Below, in pieces: positions 45,940 to 58,533 of a stretch of 64,000 nt of DNA. Source of the DNA: Escallonia rubra (taxonomy: Eukaryota; Streptophyta; Magnoliopsida; Escalloniales; Escalloniaceae); the NCBI GenBank assembly GCA_033065855.1, contig JAVXUO010002636.1, positions 1-64,000 of the forward strand, given 5' to 3'. Within the stretch, counting starts at the first letter, position 1. Every line of letters begins with the position of its first letter. The position numbers and the translations under genes were made by a program. Under the pieces are notes generated by a model. The model did not search any database, had not been told where the DNA came from, and was given only the letters and a program-made list of their open reading frames with translations.

Positions 45940-48900
45940 ATGGAAAGTGATCGGGCAAACCCCACATCTGCAGATGGAGTAAATGATGTTGCTAAGAGAG
46001 TACGGCCGCTGCATGGGTATGCTTGCTATTTCACCAATAATCTTCTTCTTGTTTATTTAATGGCTTTTTGTTTTGTACACTTGCTGCTGGCTTTCATGCC
46101 TCTAGCATATGCAGATACAATGTGGTATATTTTGTTTACATCTGCTTTCCTGGTACATCGGCAACCATCTGTTGGTCTAAGTGAAATCTTGAGACAACAC
46201 CCTTGATAGGTGTTTTTGATATGTGATGTCTTAAAACTGCACCGCATAATACTGGTTTAATTTGCCTTCAAAGTGCATCAATATGTGCTTTGTGCTGTTG
46301 TTGGTCCTTCTGTTGATGTAATTGCCTATAACAGGCTCTTTTACCTATTCCTTTTAATATGTTTCTTCCTAAATAATTTGTCTATTCTTACTTACGAGAT
46401 TGCATTAAAAACTAAAAATTCTTGCAAATGCAACATGATTTAAGAATATAACCACAAATAAACTTTCACATTTTGCTGCTTAGCTGCATGTTCTAACTCT
46501 ATACTAAGCTACTAACAAAGTAACTTGTACTAGCACCATAGGAACACTTATCCTTTCTACTTTGGAGAAATACTTATCCCTTCTACTTTGGAAAGTTAGC
46601 CCTCAAGGTAATTAATCAGAAAATACCAATTTATAATTCAATCACCATGATCTGAAATTTTGGTTGAAAATCCTCCAAAAAATGATTACGATGCAGCTGT
46701 GGCATCAAAATTGAGCACAATACCTCACCAACCTTGAATTTCGGACTTCTTTGATTTGTCTTTTGTGGATAAATTATGCTGAATATCTGCTCCACTCAAT
46801 TCTCTCCTTGTTTAAGTTACTTGGGCGTGATCGGCCGCTGCCTCTGCTAAATGTCACTCAGCTCTATGAGTTTCTTCCGCTTTCTCAAAGCATTGATGCA
46901 TATGCTTGGTTCTTCCTTGATCTCCTTGGCCAAATCTGCAATGTGACAAATGCGTGGTCAAACTCTTCAACAAGTTGCTTCTCCGATTTTCTCGATAGGT
47001 CCACTTACAGGCGTTGCAGGACAGAGACCAACTTAAGCTGTCTTGCAATTTTCAAGGCCAGGAGTCGTATCTCGTTTGAGCTCCCTGGGTTCTACCTCCC
47101 TGGTCCTCTTCCCACCTTGCAGGTCACCCCAGGGTCCTACCTAGTGGGGCCTCCACCATGCGGGGTCTACTTCCCCTTTTCTGGTACTCACATCTCGCAG
47201 CCAGCATGATTAATGTCCCTGAATTTACAGGGTTTACCGATTGATCCGGCTTTGTTTTCCCTTTATATGCAAATGAGTGAGATTGTAATGCAAAAGTAAA
47301 AAAATACGGAAAAACGAACAGAAAAATGAAAAACCCACTTCAAGAAGAACATAGTCTTTTAAAGTTCTTCTGAGAAAACTATTTTTTGTGAAGATTTTTA
47401 ACTCTTTCCATGGCTTAATTACATTAGATGTGTCTGTAAATCCCACGAGTAGACCCACAAGTTCTACTACTTACGTGGACATTCCAACTCCAATAAACCA
47501 CTGACCAAAAAACCCCTAGCACCCAAAAAAATCTTCCCTAATGTTACCTTAATTCTGTATTTTCCTTTTTCTTAAAGCTAACTACAAACTTCCACCGAAT
47601 ATCTTTTGTAGTTTCCCTGTGCACTTGTACAAGCATCGCATAGACAACACATGCACACACGCAAAACACACTGTTCTATTATAAGAAGCATCTTATTTGA
47701 TTGAGATAAGAGTTGGTGTGGAACTTAACCTTGGTATAACATTGTTGTTTAATAGGAGGACTACTGGCCCTACTCGACGTTCCACAAAGGGACAATGGAG
47801 CTCCGAAGAGGTAAATGAGAAACTCTTCAGTGTATAGCTAAGTCCAGTTTTTGCTGCAAATTTACAAACAAGCATTTTTAAATGGGTGATTCAAAAAAGT
47901 GCATTATATTTTTGAGTATATGTCCTTTATTAGACATGTTGTAAATCCTAACCCCTTTTATTAGATGATATAGTATTTCAGGGTTTTACCACTACCTTTA
48001 TCTGTTTTCAAGTGTTTCTGACGTTGGACTTTGGAGTTAGTTCTCAAAACCTTTTGTTTATAGCTAACTCCTGTTTTTGCTGAAATTTTTCGCATAACAA
48101 TGTTTAATTTGAAAAAAATATTATTTCTGCGTGTATGTTGTTTATTTTACACATTTCTCTAATTAATTACTTGTCGTAAACCTGACCGAGTACATTGGAT
48201 GAGATTTAGTTGATGGTTTATTTACTGCCTTTTTGTGGAGTTAGTTCTCTAGCTATATTGTGCGTTGTAATTATATAAGTTTGCGTAACAAATTGGTGAT
48301 AGTCCAAGTGGTTAGGGCCTCTTCCTTACTGTGTTTGGCTGTGAGTTCTAGTCTTTTTATTCTGGATAGTTCTAATTAAACGAATCTTCTTGCTTTGCCA
48401 CAGGTTCCGAATTTTGTTTCTCTGTTCCTGTCTGTCTCCCCATGTATATGTTATTCTTTTTATGTTCAAACTAATGACTGCTGAAATTAGGTGACATTAG
48501 TTCTCTCTGCTAAGGTTTATAAGTTTTCACCTATCAGCTTTTGCTTTAGCTTATTTTGTTCTCCATTCTTAGCAAGTGTAGTGTATTTTTGTATGCCTTC
48601 TTTTACTGAAGTTCTCTGTTCTTTAGGTTTAGGCGATGATCTATTAGATGTACACTTAAGTTTATTTTGTGTGATAATCACATGCCGGGTTTTTATTTTT
48701 CATCCAGGATGAGATTTTGTGCAAGGCAGTTCAACGTTTCAAAGGGAAAAACTGGAAAAAGATAGGTAGGTTTTCAAGTGAACGGTTTTATTCCATTCAC
48801 CCTGTGTATCTTGGCTTTTGTTTCTGTGGTCTTTCTTGCTTGTCAAATCTGCACAAATATTTTTTTTCTTGTTGTTTTTTTTTTATTTGATCTGCTTCTT

Positions 48901-50072
48901 ACATGTTATGCATGGGTTCTTATGTACTCTAGTGTGCCCCAGAGAGTGGGTTAAGTGTAGTGGACGCACAGATATGCAAACAGAAAATATGGATTGTATA
49001 TGTTGAAAAAATCCAGTGTTTCAGAGAAGCTTAGAATGTTATAGTTTTCCGAATCGTATCGTATTTAACTAACTATACTATGTATAGAGCCTATACACTT
49101 TCTTGCATGACAAGTGGCACATTATAGTGGAGAGAAAAATGGAGAAAATAAGAGCACTCCTGATTTGGAAAAGAAAATAACTACCCACCACCACTACGAA
49201 AACTTCTCCCGACCAGTTGTTAACCATTTCTTTGGTGATAACCAATGTTTAACAGTTAACTGCAATCCCATGAAATGCTCTCTGATAGAACATGTAATTT
49301 TGGTATGATAATGTTTTGCGAGATTTGAATGCGAGTAGTGGTTGGTTCAAATTCTTTGTCTGTGGGAGGCCAATCTCAAAAGAAAACCGGAATGGTGGTA
49401 GAGGGTCAGTGAAAATTTTGATGGTTGTCATCTAAGATCATGTCAGTTTCTCTGTCTAGTTTTATTAGATGCAATAGAAATAGGAACCCGCTTGAGCAAC
49501 CACTAAACATTGAGAGTACCTAGATGAATTTGAAATTAGTTAGTTGACTGTTGAAACAAAGCGAACAATTTAATGGAGAATCTCTCCCTCAGAGAGAGAG
49601 AGAGAGAGAATTGATGGAAAGGAATGATAGGAAAGGACTTGTGATTCATTGGGAAAATTACAACCAACTTAAACCATAAAAGGCTAACCTGTAATTTTAC
49701 AAGGAGTGACTGAGCTATTGTGGACTTCAAATATTGAACCAACTGTGCAAGGACGAAGTGGTCTTCTATGTTTGGCCAATATAGTCTTATGAATGGTAGC
49801 GTTCTTATAAGTTCCTTCCTCTTGAGTTCTTGAGTTGAAATATGTATGAAGGTTTCTGAATAATTACCGGAACTGAAGAAGATGAATACATCACATGTTT
49901 GGCATCAATGATGAAACCAAGAACATGTTCTATAATGAGAAAAAAATCCTTAAACAGCTAAAGATAAGCAATGACTAAAAGCAACAGCTGACTCACTGCT
50001 TGGCCTACTGGCTATTAAGTGGAATTAGCATAACATGAGCCCGGTAGCTTGACTGGAAACTTGAAAACCAAC

Positions 50073-50116
<44 letters not shown>

Positions 50117-53100
50117 TCAATGGAAGTCTAATTTGCTCAACTAGGATAAGTGATGGCAAGTTCAGGTGTATATTAGAAGCTAAACAACATAGTTACTTCA
50201 GATAACTGGATCTATGAACGTTTGATTTGGTCCACCAGACAATTGTGCTTCATGCATGAAAGTGTGGTAGCTATAATAGGCACAAATAGTAGTAATGAAA
50301 ATTTTTAACTGTTTCAGGTGGCTACCCTTGCTATCTTACTAGCTTCAGAGAGATTGTTGTTGTTCACTATTCTGTACACCTACTATGGTGTGACGATAGT
50401 TCTGTCCTTCTCCCAAACGTTTCTTCTTAATTGGTTTAGGGCTACTTCTGTGAACTACACCTATAAACTATTGAACTATTAACATTATGCTGTGTAGCGG
50501 AATGTTTCAAGGATCGGACAGATGTGCAGTGCTTGCACAGGTGGCAGAAAGTTTTAAATCCAGAACTCATCAAAGGTCCATGGTCTAAAGAGGTGAGACA
50601 GTTCAATCAGGAAGTTATTTTCTCCACTATGAAACTTTTTCTTTCATGTTTAGTCACCATCTTATTTTCTAGGGTTTGGACTGTTTCTAGATACTCATCT
50701 TATCTCTTGTTCATCTCCTATGAGTTGTCCAGGCCTAAAGTGCTTGAGAAGGCTATAAAAGTATCACTAAAGGGAAACATTGCAACATTGAAGACTTCAT
50801 AGATATTAGTTTTATAATTTGTGCAGGAGGATGAAATAATTATTCAATTGGTGAACCAATATGGGGCAAAGAAATGGTCTACCATTGCACAACATCTACC
50901 TGGACGCATTGGAAAGCAATGCCGGGAAAGGTACGACTAGTGAGCGTCATCTTTTTTAATGCTTTCTACGCTTCCTCTAATGTGTGCTTTATAGCTTTAT
51001 GATAAAAACGTAAATCCACGAGGGTTGGTTAAAAGTCAATAACGTGTAAGATATATTATTGGATTATTAGCCTGCTCAGTTGTACAGTTATCAACTTCCT
51101 GTTCCCTGTTTCATGCTTTTCTACGAGCAAGAACCAACTGTGATAGGTAATTAGACATATCTGCAGCTCATACTGTGGAATCATAGTATGTGTGCGCATC
51201 TTTGGTTATGTTCTAGTTACAGATTAAGTTCAGTTTCTTTATTAGTTACTTTAGGTAACTGTGGTGGTTATTTTTTCCTCGTATTGCCCAGTCATACAAG
51301 TCCAGCCTTAACACTTGAGGTTGTTAATACATTGACTTTTTGAACTTATTTCAAATAGGCCTATTATTGTTGATGTGTCAGGAGGGCATTGCTTAGTTAG
51401 GTTGTAGTTTGCTAAGCAATATTGTTTTCTCACAAGTAGGCTATGTATCATCCATCCATTTATTGGAAAAATTGTTTCACTCGTACCTAGTTATATTAGA
51501 GCAAAATATTGTGAGCTATGGGTGTCCAGCGTTATCTTGTTGAACGTAGACACATTATGCTGCTTTGCCCTTATGTCATACTTACTATTTGCCAGGTGGC
51601 ACAATCATCTTAATCCTGCCATAAACAAAGAAGCTTGGACACAAGAAGAGGAATTGGCTTTGATTCGCGCACATCAAATATACGGGAACAAGTGGGCGGA
51701 GTTAACAAAATATTTGCCTGGGAGGTATGCTCATCAGTTATTTTGAAATTTATCATTCATTTTTAGAGCTTTAACATACTTCTTGGTTAACTTGTTTTCT
51801 GCACGTTACTTTAGTTCCTCCGCAGTATGTGGTTTTGCTAACCTAACTGGTTTTCATGCCTTCTATTTAGTAGTTACAGTTCTTTTAACATAACAGGTAC
51901 TTCTTTTAAATCTCCTTTTGGATCATTTGAATTCTGAGTATCTTTGCCCCTGTGGTCATCAGGACAGACAATGCTATAAAAAATCATTGGAACAGCTCTG
52001 TGAAAAAGAAACTGGACTCATACTTGCAATCGGGCTTACTCCAAGAGCTCCAAGGTCTGCCTCATGTCAGCCATACAAACCAATCGATGCTTTCTTCTTC
52101 CTCTTCGTGTGTTCAACAGTCTAGTGCAGATGGTAGTATTCCAAAAGACGGGACAGAAGCAGAGGAAGTTTCTGAATGTAGTCAAGGTTCAACTGTCGTG
52201 GGTATTTCACAATCTGTAAGAGAAATAGTCAATGGGGTTGTACATACAAGAGAGGATTGCCGACTGACTGATGAATCTAATCATGTAAAGGATTCAAGCT
52301 CCAGTCCAGCATCATGTTCTGAAAATTATCAGAGAGGTTTTCATGGAATTACTTTTGCCATGCCAGATGAGCCTGGTGAAGAACGTGGTTCTTCCAAGTA
52401 CTTCGAGCATAACTTTTCAAATGAGTGGTTAAACTCTGCGCTTGATTTGGAGCAGGAATCATCCGGGTACTTACACTGTATAGGTGGCAATGAAAACCAG
52501 GAAGTGGTACATTGTCCATTGCCGATTTCTGTGGGTTTAAGCGCTTCGACTTCCATGGAATACATGGTCATGAGTTCTGAGAAACCAGAGTACATGGTGA
52601 TTTCGGAACAAGGCTGTTCCCGGCCAATATATCCAGAGGCAAGGAGGGATGGATCCACAGATTCATTAGTTCACCCATCATCAAATTATCAGATACCTGA
52701 TGCAGGCACTTTAGATTCCCATTCATATTATTCTTTGAGGTCTGACATGTTGGAAACTTCATGCCGTCAGCCTTTTCCCATTTCTTCACATCTTCGTCCT
52801 GACGAAGGTCCACTAATCTTCGGTGCTGACGCCCACCAGTTTAATGATCATTCACATGGAACCCAAGAACAGGAGCCTCTCACAAGTATGAATGATGGCT
52901 TTGTCTATACGAATGACTCCAGTAATTCTCCTTTCAATGATGGCACAGATGATGCAGGGCGGCAAGACCAGTTGGATCAGACAGAGGATCCTCAAAACCT
53001 GGTTCCTGCAGATGCTTTTGGTTTAGAACAATCTGATGGCAAACAAAGTTGTCCTACAATCAATGAAAATCCAGTTATGCCAGCTGAACAGCAGGATGCT

Positions 53101-55172
53101 GGAGCTCTATTTTATGAGCCTCCTCGTTTCCCAAGCTTGGATGTTCCTTTTTTTAGCTGTGATCTCATACAATCTGGTACCGATATGCAGCAGGAGTATA
53201 GTCCTCTTGGTATCCGCCAGCTGATGATGTCTTCTGTGAATTGTTTCACTCCATTTAGGTTGTGGGACTCGCCATCACGTGACAGCAGTCCAGATGCTGT
53301 GCTAAAAAGTGCTGCCAAGAGTTTCACATGCACTCCATCCATATTAAAGAAAAGACACCGTGATTTGGTTTCACCTTTGTCAGAAAAACGAAGCGAGAAA
53401 AAGCTCGAAAGCGACCTGAATCAGGAGTCATTCTCCAACTTGACCAAAGATTTTTCTCGACTAGACGTTATGTTTGAAGAGACAGAGACCGACCAATCAC
53501 GTCTGCTCTCTCCATCAGCGGACCAGAATAGAAATTCTGAAGCCTACATTGAAGATAAAGAAAATCTGCGTCCTTCTGTTGAAGTGGTAAAAAAGGAGGA
53601 CAGAGACGGGACAGCATTATTGGAATGTGGAATTTCAGGGAAAGAAGTTGATAGTAGTCCCCAAGACAAGTTGAAGCTAAAGGCTGCTGCCACTGGCTTT
53701 AAAATTGATAATGATGCCGATGCTGCATCCCAAATTGTAAGCTTTTTCGACTTCTTTATTAGTGTTATTATTTTCTCCTGACATATTCTATTGATTTAAG
53801 TTTCCTTTGCTTTGGTCAATTACGAGAAACTTTTGCTTTTCTCTGAGAGTGGAATCGATGCAAATGGTTCAAACTGTTGCTTTTACTGGAAAAGTTGGGA
53901 AATACTAAATTAGAGGAAGCTTCTCATAAGTTCTTTGTCATGTACAGCAGCGATCTGGTTTCCTTAAACATAAGATGAATGATAAGCTGTTCTTTTCTCC
54001 GGATCAAATTGGGACAAAATCAGAGAGGGCCATGGATCCAAATGCTAGAACACTTGAAATTCAGTGCTCTAGAGGGTCAGAAGCTGCATCAATTCAAACC
54101 ACTGCTTCAGAAGTTTCATCAAAGAGTCCATGTTTATCTGTAGCTAGCCCTCCTACAATTCGCAGAAAGAAGGGTGGAAATTACTTTGCCGCAACTTTGT
54201 CCACACAACCTGCTCCTTCATCAGCTCCGCTTGAGATTACAACTGGTCCTGATGCCCTTGCTGAAAACCTAAGCATGTATATTTTTAGCCCTTGCTTACT
54301 TATTGGTCCCTTTATTTTTGTTCCCACTATATACCTCCAAAATCGTATGTCAGGAGAGGAACTGTTGCAGTGTGCCTTGAGCTTCTCTGTGACCTTTTGT
54401 ACTATTGTTGTTGTCCCTTGTTGTTTCTCATTCTTCTATCTGCTGATCTAGATTTGGCGAAACCCCCTTCAAGAGAAGTTTTGAATCCCCTTCGGCGTGG
54501 AAATCTCCGTGGTTCATTAACTCTTTTCTACCAGGCCCAAGAGTTGACACAGATATAACAATTGAGGTATGTGAATTCTGATAGATGTGTTGTAGGGATA
54601 TTCTTGCTTTGTTTTTCCCTTTTCCTTTTATTTTCTCTTGTTTCATCTTTTGCTTTTTCTGCCCCCTTCCTTTACTTGGAGCATTTTGCAGGATATTGGT
54701 TACTTTATGAGCCCAGGGGATAGAAGCTATGATGCAATTGGGTTAATGAAGCAGTTAAGTGAGCATACTGCAGCTGCCTTTGCTGATGCCCAGGAAGTGT
54801 TGGGAGATGAAACTCCTGATACAATTTTAAGGAAAAGAAGCTTTAGCAAAGAGAAAGCGGATGAGGAAGAAAATCTCATTCCAGCAAACCCGCAGGAGAA
54901 GAACCATTCCATGTCAGCTTCAAATGTCTTGGTACGTTTGAAGGTTCTTTGAAGAACTACATATTGATCCAGTCGAAAATCTGGCTAATCTATTTAAGAT
55001 GCTTCAACATTTTCTTAAAATCTTTATTCTGTAGGAGTCTCTGCAGACGGAGCGGCGAACACTTGATTTTAGTGAATGCGGTACACCTGGGAAAGGAACG
55101 GAAAGCGGGAGATTTTCAACAGCCATGAGTTTCCCAAGTCCCTCTTCCTACCTTTTGAAGGGTTGCAGGTAG
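45940..55172 (+). CDS. MYB3R: R1R2R3-MYB transcription factor (MYB3R), cell-cycle regulator
   Basis: Eleven coding exons join in phase: 45940-46016, 47756-47810, 48708-48765, 50498-50592, 50827-50930, 51596-51724, 51963-53736, 53948-54276, 54452-54566, 54692-54931 and 55035-55172. All junctions are GT-AG; the sum is 3,114 bases, 1,037 residues plus stop. Three MYB repeats lie at about residues 37-85, 89-137 and 141-188, each with its Trp residues (WSSEEDEI, WSKEEDEI, WTQEEELA). Conserved C-terminal blocks follow: LWDSPSRDSSPDAVLKS (exon 8), FGETPFKRS across exons 9/10, IGYFMSPGDRSYDAIGLM and ERRTLDFSECGTPGKG. The family binds AACGG sites and controls G2/M genes in the nucleus. The length and C-terminal blocks fit the activator-type MYB3R1/4 group. 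I chose ATG 45940 (MESDRAN) because family members start this way; ATG 45877 would add 21 residues. Confidence 0.93.
46017..47755 (+). other. MYB3R intron with an unrecognised insertion-like block
   Basis: The first coding intron is 1.74 kb. The block 46750-47210 is more GC-rich than its surroundings and holds a 152-codon ORF, but neither strand resembles a family I know. Two short phrases containing CTTCTACTTTGGA repeat at 46554 and 46577. The rest is ordinary AT-rich intron. Confidence 0.6.
48285..48400 (+). mobile_element. Possible tRNA-derived SINE in MYB3R intron
   Basis: TAGTCCAAGTGGTTAGGGC (48300-48318) resembles a polymerase III A box and GTGAGTTCTAGTC (48341-48353) a B box, at the usual spacing of SINE heads. 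No target duplication or clear tail could be fixed. It lies in the 47811-48707 intron. Confidence 0.3.
48766..50497 (+). other. MYB3R intron with two microsatellites
   Basis: The 1.73-kb intron contains an (AG)n tract at 49591-49609 and a compound (GT)n(GA)n tract at about 50074-50116. No other feature is seen. Confidence 0.7.
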
Positions 55173-57180
55173 CAGTTTCTTTCGGACGACCTTGTGCTGA
55201 AACATGTGCGATTTTTTCCCCGTAATTATTTGGGAGTTTATATACATAGCTGTGAGTATTTTGATTTTTGTGTATTTTCCTTGCTTGTCCAATTATTTTT
55301 GTTGTTTGAATGTTGATCTAATCAATTACATAAAAACTGTTGTATTGGGTGGTGGTGTTTATGATCTTTCCCTGCTTTATTTTGTTCTTTAAGCATCCTC
55401 CCGCATTCACAAATGTGCAACATGGTCGTGGTTATCGCTTAAATAAACAAATGTGTGCTTTTAGTTTCATACATGAGTATGCTTTTGAGTTTTTTTTTTA
55501 CTGTGAAGTTAGGAAATTGGGAATATTTTGCATGGAGGATATACAGCTGACTGAGTTTGTGATCACATGCAACCCTTAATCTTGTGGTCCGTCGTACCTC
55601 GAGTCCTGAAATCATCTTTTTTCTTAGGAAAAATAAGATTAATGATGCTGTGATTCTGACCTATTTTTTGGTAGCTTTTTGTTTCTAATATTTTGGTCTT
55701 TTAGAGATAGGTATAGAAAAACCATGGCAGCTGAACCCTTCTCAGGTTCCTAGCGAGGTTCTTCTATCCGATGAGTCTTGGCAAAGGTAACGCTTCTTGT
55801 ATCCCATGAGTTTGGCAAAGGTAAGGCAGAGCGAGTCTCCTTCAGTCAACTCCATCAAACCTTCTCAAGTTCATTTGCCAAATTTTTTAGTTTTACTTTT
55901 GAGAACCAAAGTCTTTCCTAAGTTATTAAAAGAAGTTGCCTCGGGCGAATAAGGGGGAAAAAAGGAAGAAAAAGAAGGTAATTCTCTGAAAACTTCTGAA
56001 ATGACAAAGCAATTTCTAAAACTTAAAAGTAAGAATCGGACCCTTTTTTTTTATTAGTAAGAATAGGACCTTTAGTCTGCTTATGAGTGGTCTGCTTATG
56101 AGTTTTGTATAAAATCATTGCAAAAGCGACGGCTTACCGTCCGTCTTATTTGGGAATAGGAAAAATGGCCCTTGACTTTTGCCCTATCCTCCCCGCACAC
56201 TAACTTCCCAAAGTGCATTCATCGCAAATAGACAGGTTTTAGAAATGTATTGGTTGTGCATGAAATTACGCATTACATTTGATGATCGGAGTACTAGTGA
56301 AAACGGAAACGTACCTCTGATCACTTGTTAACCGTAACTTGTTTCCGTAACTAGTTTTATGTCCTCCTATGTTGATCGTCTCACTGTTGAACCCGCTGAA
56401 ATTCTGTCGGAACTTGCCGGAAGAAGTGGCTATTAGTGTCACTTTGTGAATTTTACAAATCAAGAACTAAGGGTACACACTCTCTTTCTAGGGTGGGAAA
56501 AATCTGTTCATGGAAGATGTTTGGCCCCTGAGAACCATCGCAGCGGTTCCTTCGCAACCCTTTGGCAGAAGACAACTAATCTTTGCCCCATTGCAACCCT
56601 TTGGCAATAGACAACTGATCTTTGCCCCCAATTAATTGGTGCCCCTCTGTGGCCGCTCATGGGTTGGATCCGAATCATATCGGACCCATATTTTCAACAC
56701 CTCCCACTCGGGCACAGTGGGCGCCGATGGCAGTGCATCTGTTATAGAGAGGCACATCAAATTCTCCTCACACTGGTTAATGATTTGTGTGACTAACGAG
56801 TACATGTAAACAAGGTGGCGCCCTATATTAAGTCTCCATCAAACTATGCAGGGTCATGCCTAAAAACAAGATCGGAAAATTCGTCCATACTTGAACAAAC
56901 TTAGCCACATTGGATTTAACACTTCTAATCCCTCATGAGTTGAAAATCAGAACATGCTCAACCTCCCACTGCGGTAATGTGCTAATATTCAATTTTTCAA
57001 GAAAAACATTTACGCAAACACATTTATATATACTGAAATTATTAAATAAGTTTAAAAAAAAGGTGATGATCATCAATCAGCATGAACACAGATCCATATA
57101 AGAATGTCTTACTAAAGATGTTTTTTCTTAGCTCTCATGCTACCTATCTTTCTAGAAGGCTTGATTGCACTGTAAACTAG
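55173..57180. other. MYB3R 3' flank, no gene recognised
   Basis: The first few hundred bases probably include the MYB3R 3' untranslated region. Short duplicated phrases occur (for example TATCCGATGAGTCTTGGCAAAGGTAA-like copies near 55767 and 55800, and CAACCCTTTGGCA near 56557 and 56584). No coding sequence is supported. Confidence 0.45.
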
Positions 57181-57513
57181 GAGTTTTTGCCCTTAATAAT
57201 CAATTTTTAATACTTAATTATTTTTTTTACCTCATTTTGAACTTTATTTACCTATCTACCCCACTTTTGGAAATCGTGGTTCCAAACAGAGATTTCAAGG
57301 GAAGAAAACGTGGTTTGAAATCACGTTTTAAAAAAAATCTTGGTTCCTAACAGAGTAGCATATTAAAAGCGTGGTTTGGAACCACATTTTCTTTTCTTGA
57401 AATCTCTGTTTGGAACCACGAATTTTAAAAGTAGGTTAGATAGGTAAATAATGTTCAAAATGGAGTAAAGAAGTAATAAAGTATTAAAAATAGAATATTA
57501 AGGGCAAAAACTC
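57181..57513. mobile_element. Fold-back MITE
   Basis: The two halves are inverted copies of each other over about 130-150 bp, starting GAGTTTTTGCCCTTAAT and ending in its complement. Inside are further inverted GTGGTTCCAAACAGAGATTT units. Flanks TGTAAACTAG and TTACAACTAG agree at 7 of 10 bases and may be a decayed 9-10-bp duplication, which would suggest a Mutator-like origin. It is non-coding and could fold into a long hairpin. Confidence 0.75.
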
Positions 57514-57678
57514 TTACAACTAGACGCACAAGACCCAAAGTTTTGTTATCTGATGCAACCTCTGGATTCTCTGGATTTTACTAGCGGGAGTCAATTAATC
57601 TCGTTATTTAAATAGTGACGTAGGGGTAATTATGTCTTTTCTTCTCCTGCCTACCAACCCACTCCATTGTAGACCCCC

Positions 57679-58221
57679 ATGGCAGAAGGAAGCACCCTGC
57701 CGCAGCCAACCAAGCCTCTACAAGGCTGGTTCACGCGGCATCGGCCGAGTCATCTACCTCCACCCCGCCTCGCTCGGTGCTAGCCTCATCATCAACTGCA
57801 CACCGAACTCTGCCCAAGCAGACCAAGTCCCCGCCCTAATCCACTCCACCTGCCACTCCCCATGCACCTCGCCGTCTATGCCGACATCTCAGACCTAAGC
57901 CAAGTCAAATCCCTCTTCGACGCTGCCTGATCCGCCTTCAACTCCTCACCCCACATCCTCGTCAACTCCCCCGGCATACTAGACACTAACCATCAATCTT
58001 GGACAGATTTGGAAACTTTCAACAGGATCTTTTCCGTCAACAAGCGTGGTGCGTTCCTCTGCTACCAGGAGGCCGCGGGCAGGATGAAAGACAGTGGGGC
58101 AGGGGGGGGGGGGATCATTTGTTTGAAGACGTCGTTGGTGGCATTGCTGAGGCTAGGGTACGAGCCTTACACGGTGTCAAAGGCGGCAGTGGAGGCGATG
58201 GTGAAGATACTGGCCAATTGA
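57679..58221 (+). pseudogene. Short-chain dehydrogenase/reductase pseudogene
   Basis: An ATG at 57679 opens MAEGSTLPQPTKPLQG, as in plant NADPH-dependent aldehyde-reductase-like enzymes. In a second frame the glycine-rich cofactor motif appears as GSRGIGR and SLGASLIINC. Then come QVKSLFDAA, a stop, FNSSPHILVNSPGILD, FSVNKRGAFLCYQEAAGRM and the catalytic Y-x-x-x-K (YTVSKAAVEAMVKILAN), ending at TGA 58219-58221. Compared with the family, bases between the start and the glycine motif are deleted, the frame shifts at least twice, one stop lies inside and about 60-80 C-terminal residues are absent. In intact members the protein reduces carbonyls using NADPH. A G(10) run near 58100 would also cause slippage. 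Confidence 0.85.
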
Positions 58222-58326
58222 GTGTGCTTGGGTGGTGTGTTTCGTGGTGTATGTGTGCGTGACTACCATGTGTGTGTTTGTTACAGTGCGTGATTGGTGC
58301 TGTGTGTGAGAGGCAATTCTGCAAGG

Positions 58327-58357
<31 letters not shown>

Positions 58358-58525
58358 TAGGTGCAGGGGCGGGTGTGTGTGTATGTGAATTGTGTGCGTG
58401 AGTTAATGTGTGATAGTGTGTGACTGTGTGTAGTGCTATGGGCTCCTTGCAGCCATGGTTGTGTGTGGGTGTGTATGTTTTTTAGACGACCACTAAATAT
58501 TTTCTTGTGGGTGTGAGTGGCGATG
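58222..58525 (+). mobile_element. GT-rich LTR remnant
   Basis: The GTGTGTG-rich sequence with a (GA)n run near 58340-58357 and the phrase CTTGCAGCCATGGTTGTG resembles, in forward orientation, the outer chromovirus LTR (complement of 25139-25767 and 40800-40860). It continues after the hAT element at 60779. Confidence 0.5.
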
Positions 58526-58533
58526 TGTGGCAA
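58526..58533 (+). repeat. 8-bp target duplication of second hAT element, left copy
   Basis: TGTGGCAA matches TGTGGCAG at 60771-60778 in 7 of 8 bases. Confidence 0.75.

Noticed and set aside
49325..49360. B-box-like GGTTCAAATTC that might mark a tRNA or SINE
   Set aside because: No A box at the right distance and no cloverleaf could be drawn.
54292..54558. 88-codon ORF overlapping MYB3R exon 10
   Set aside because: It reads through an intron in a frame different from the gene; the spliced model explains the region.
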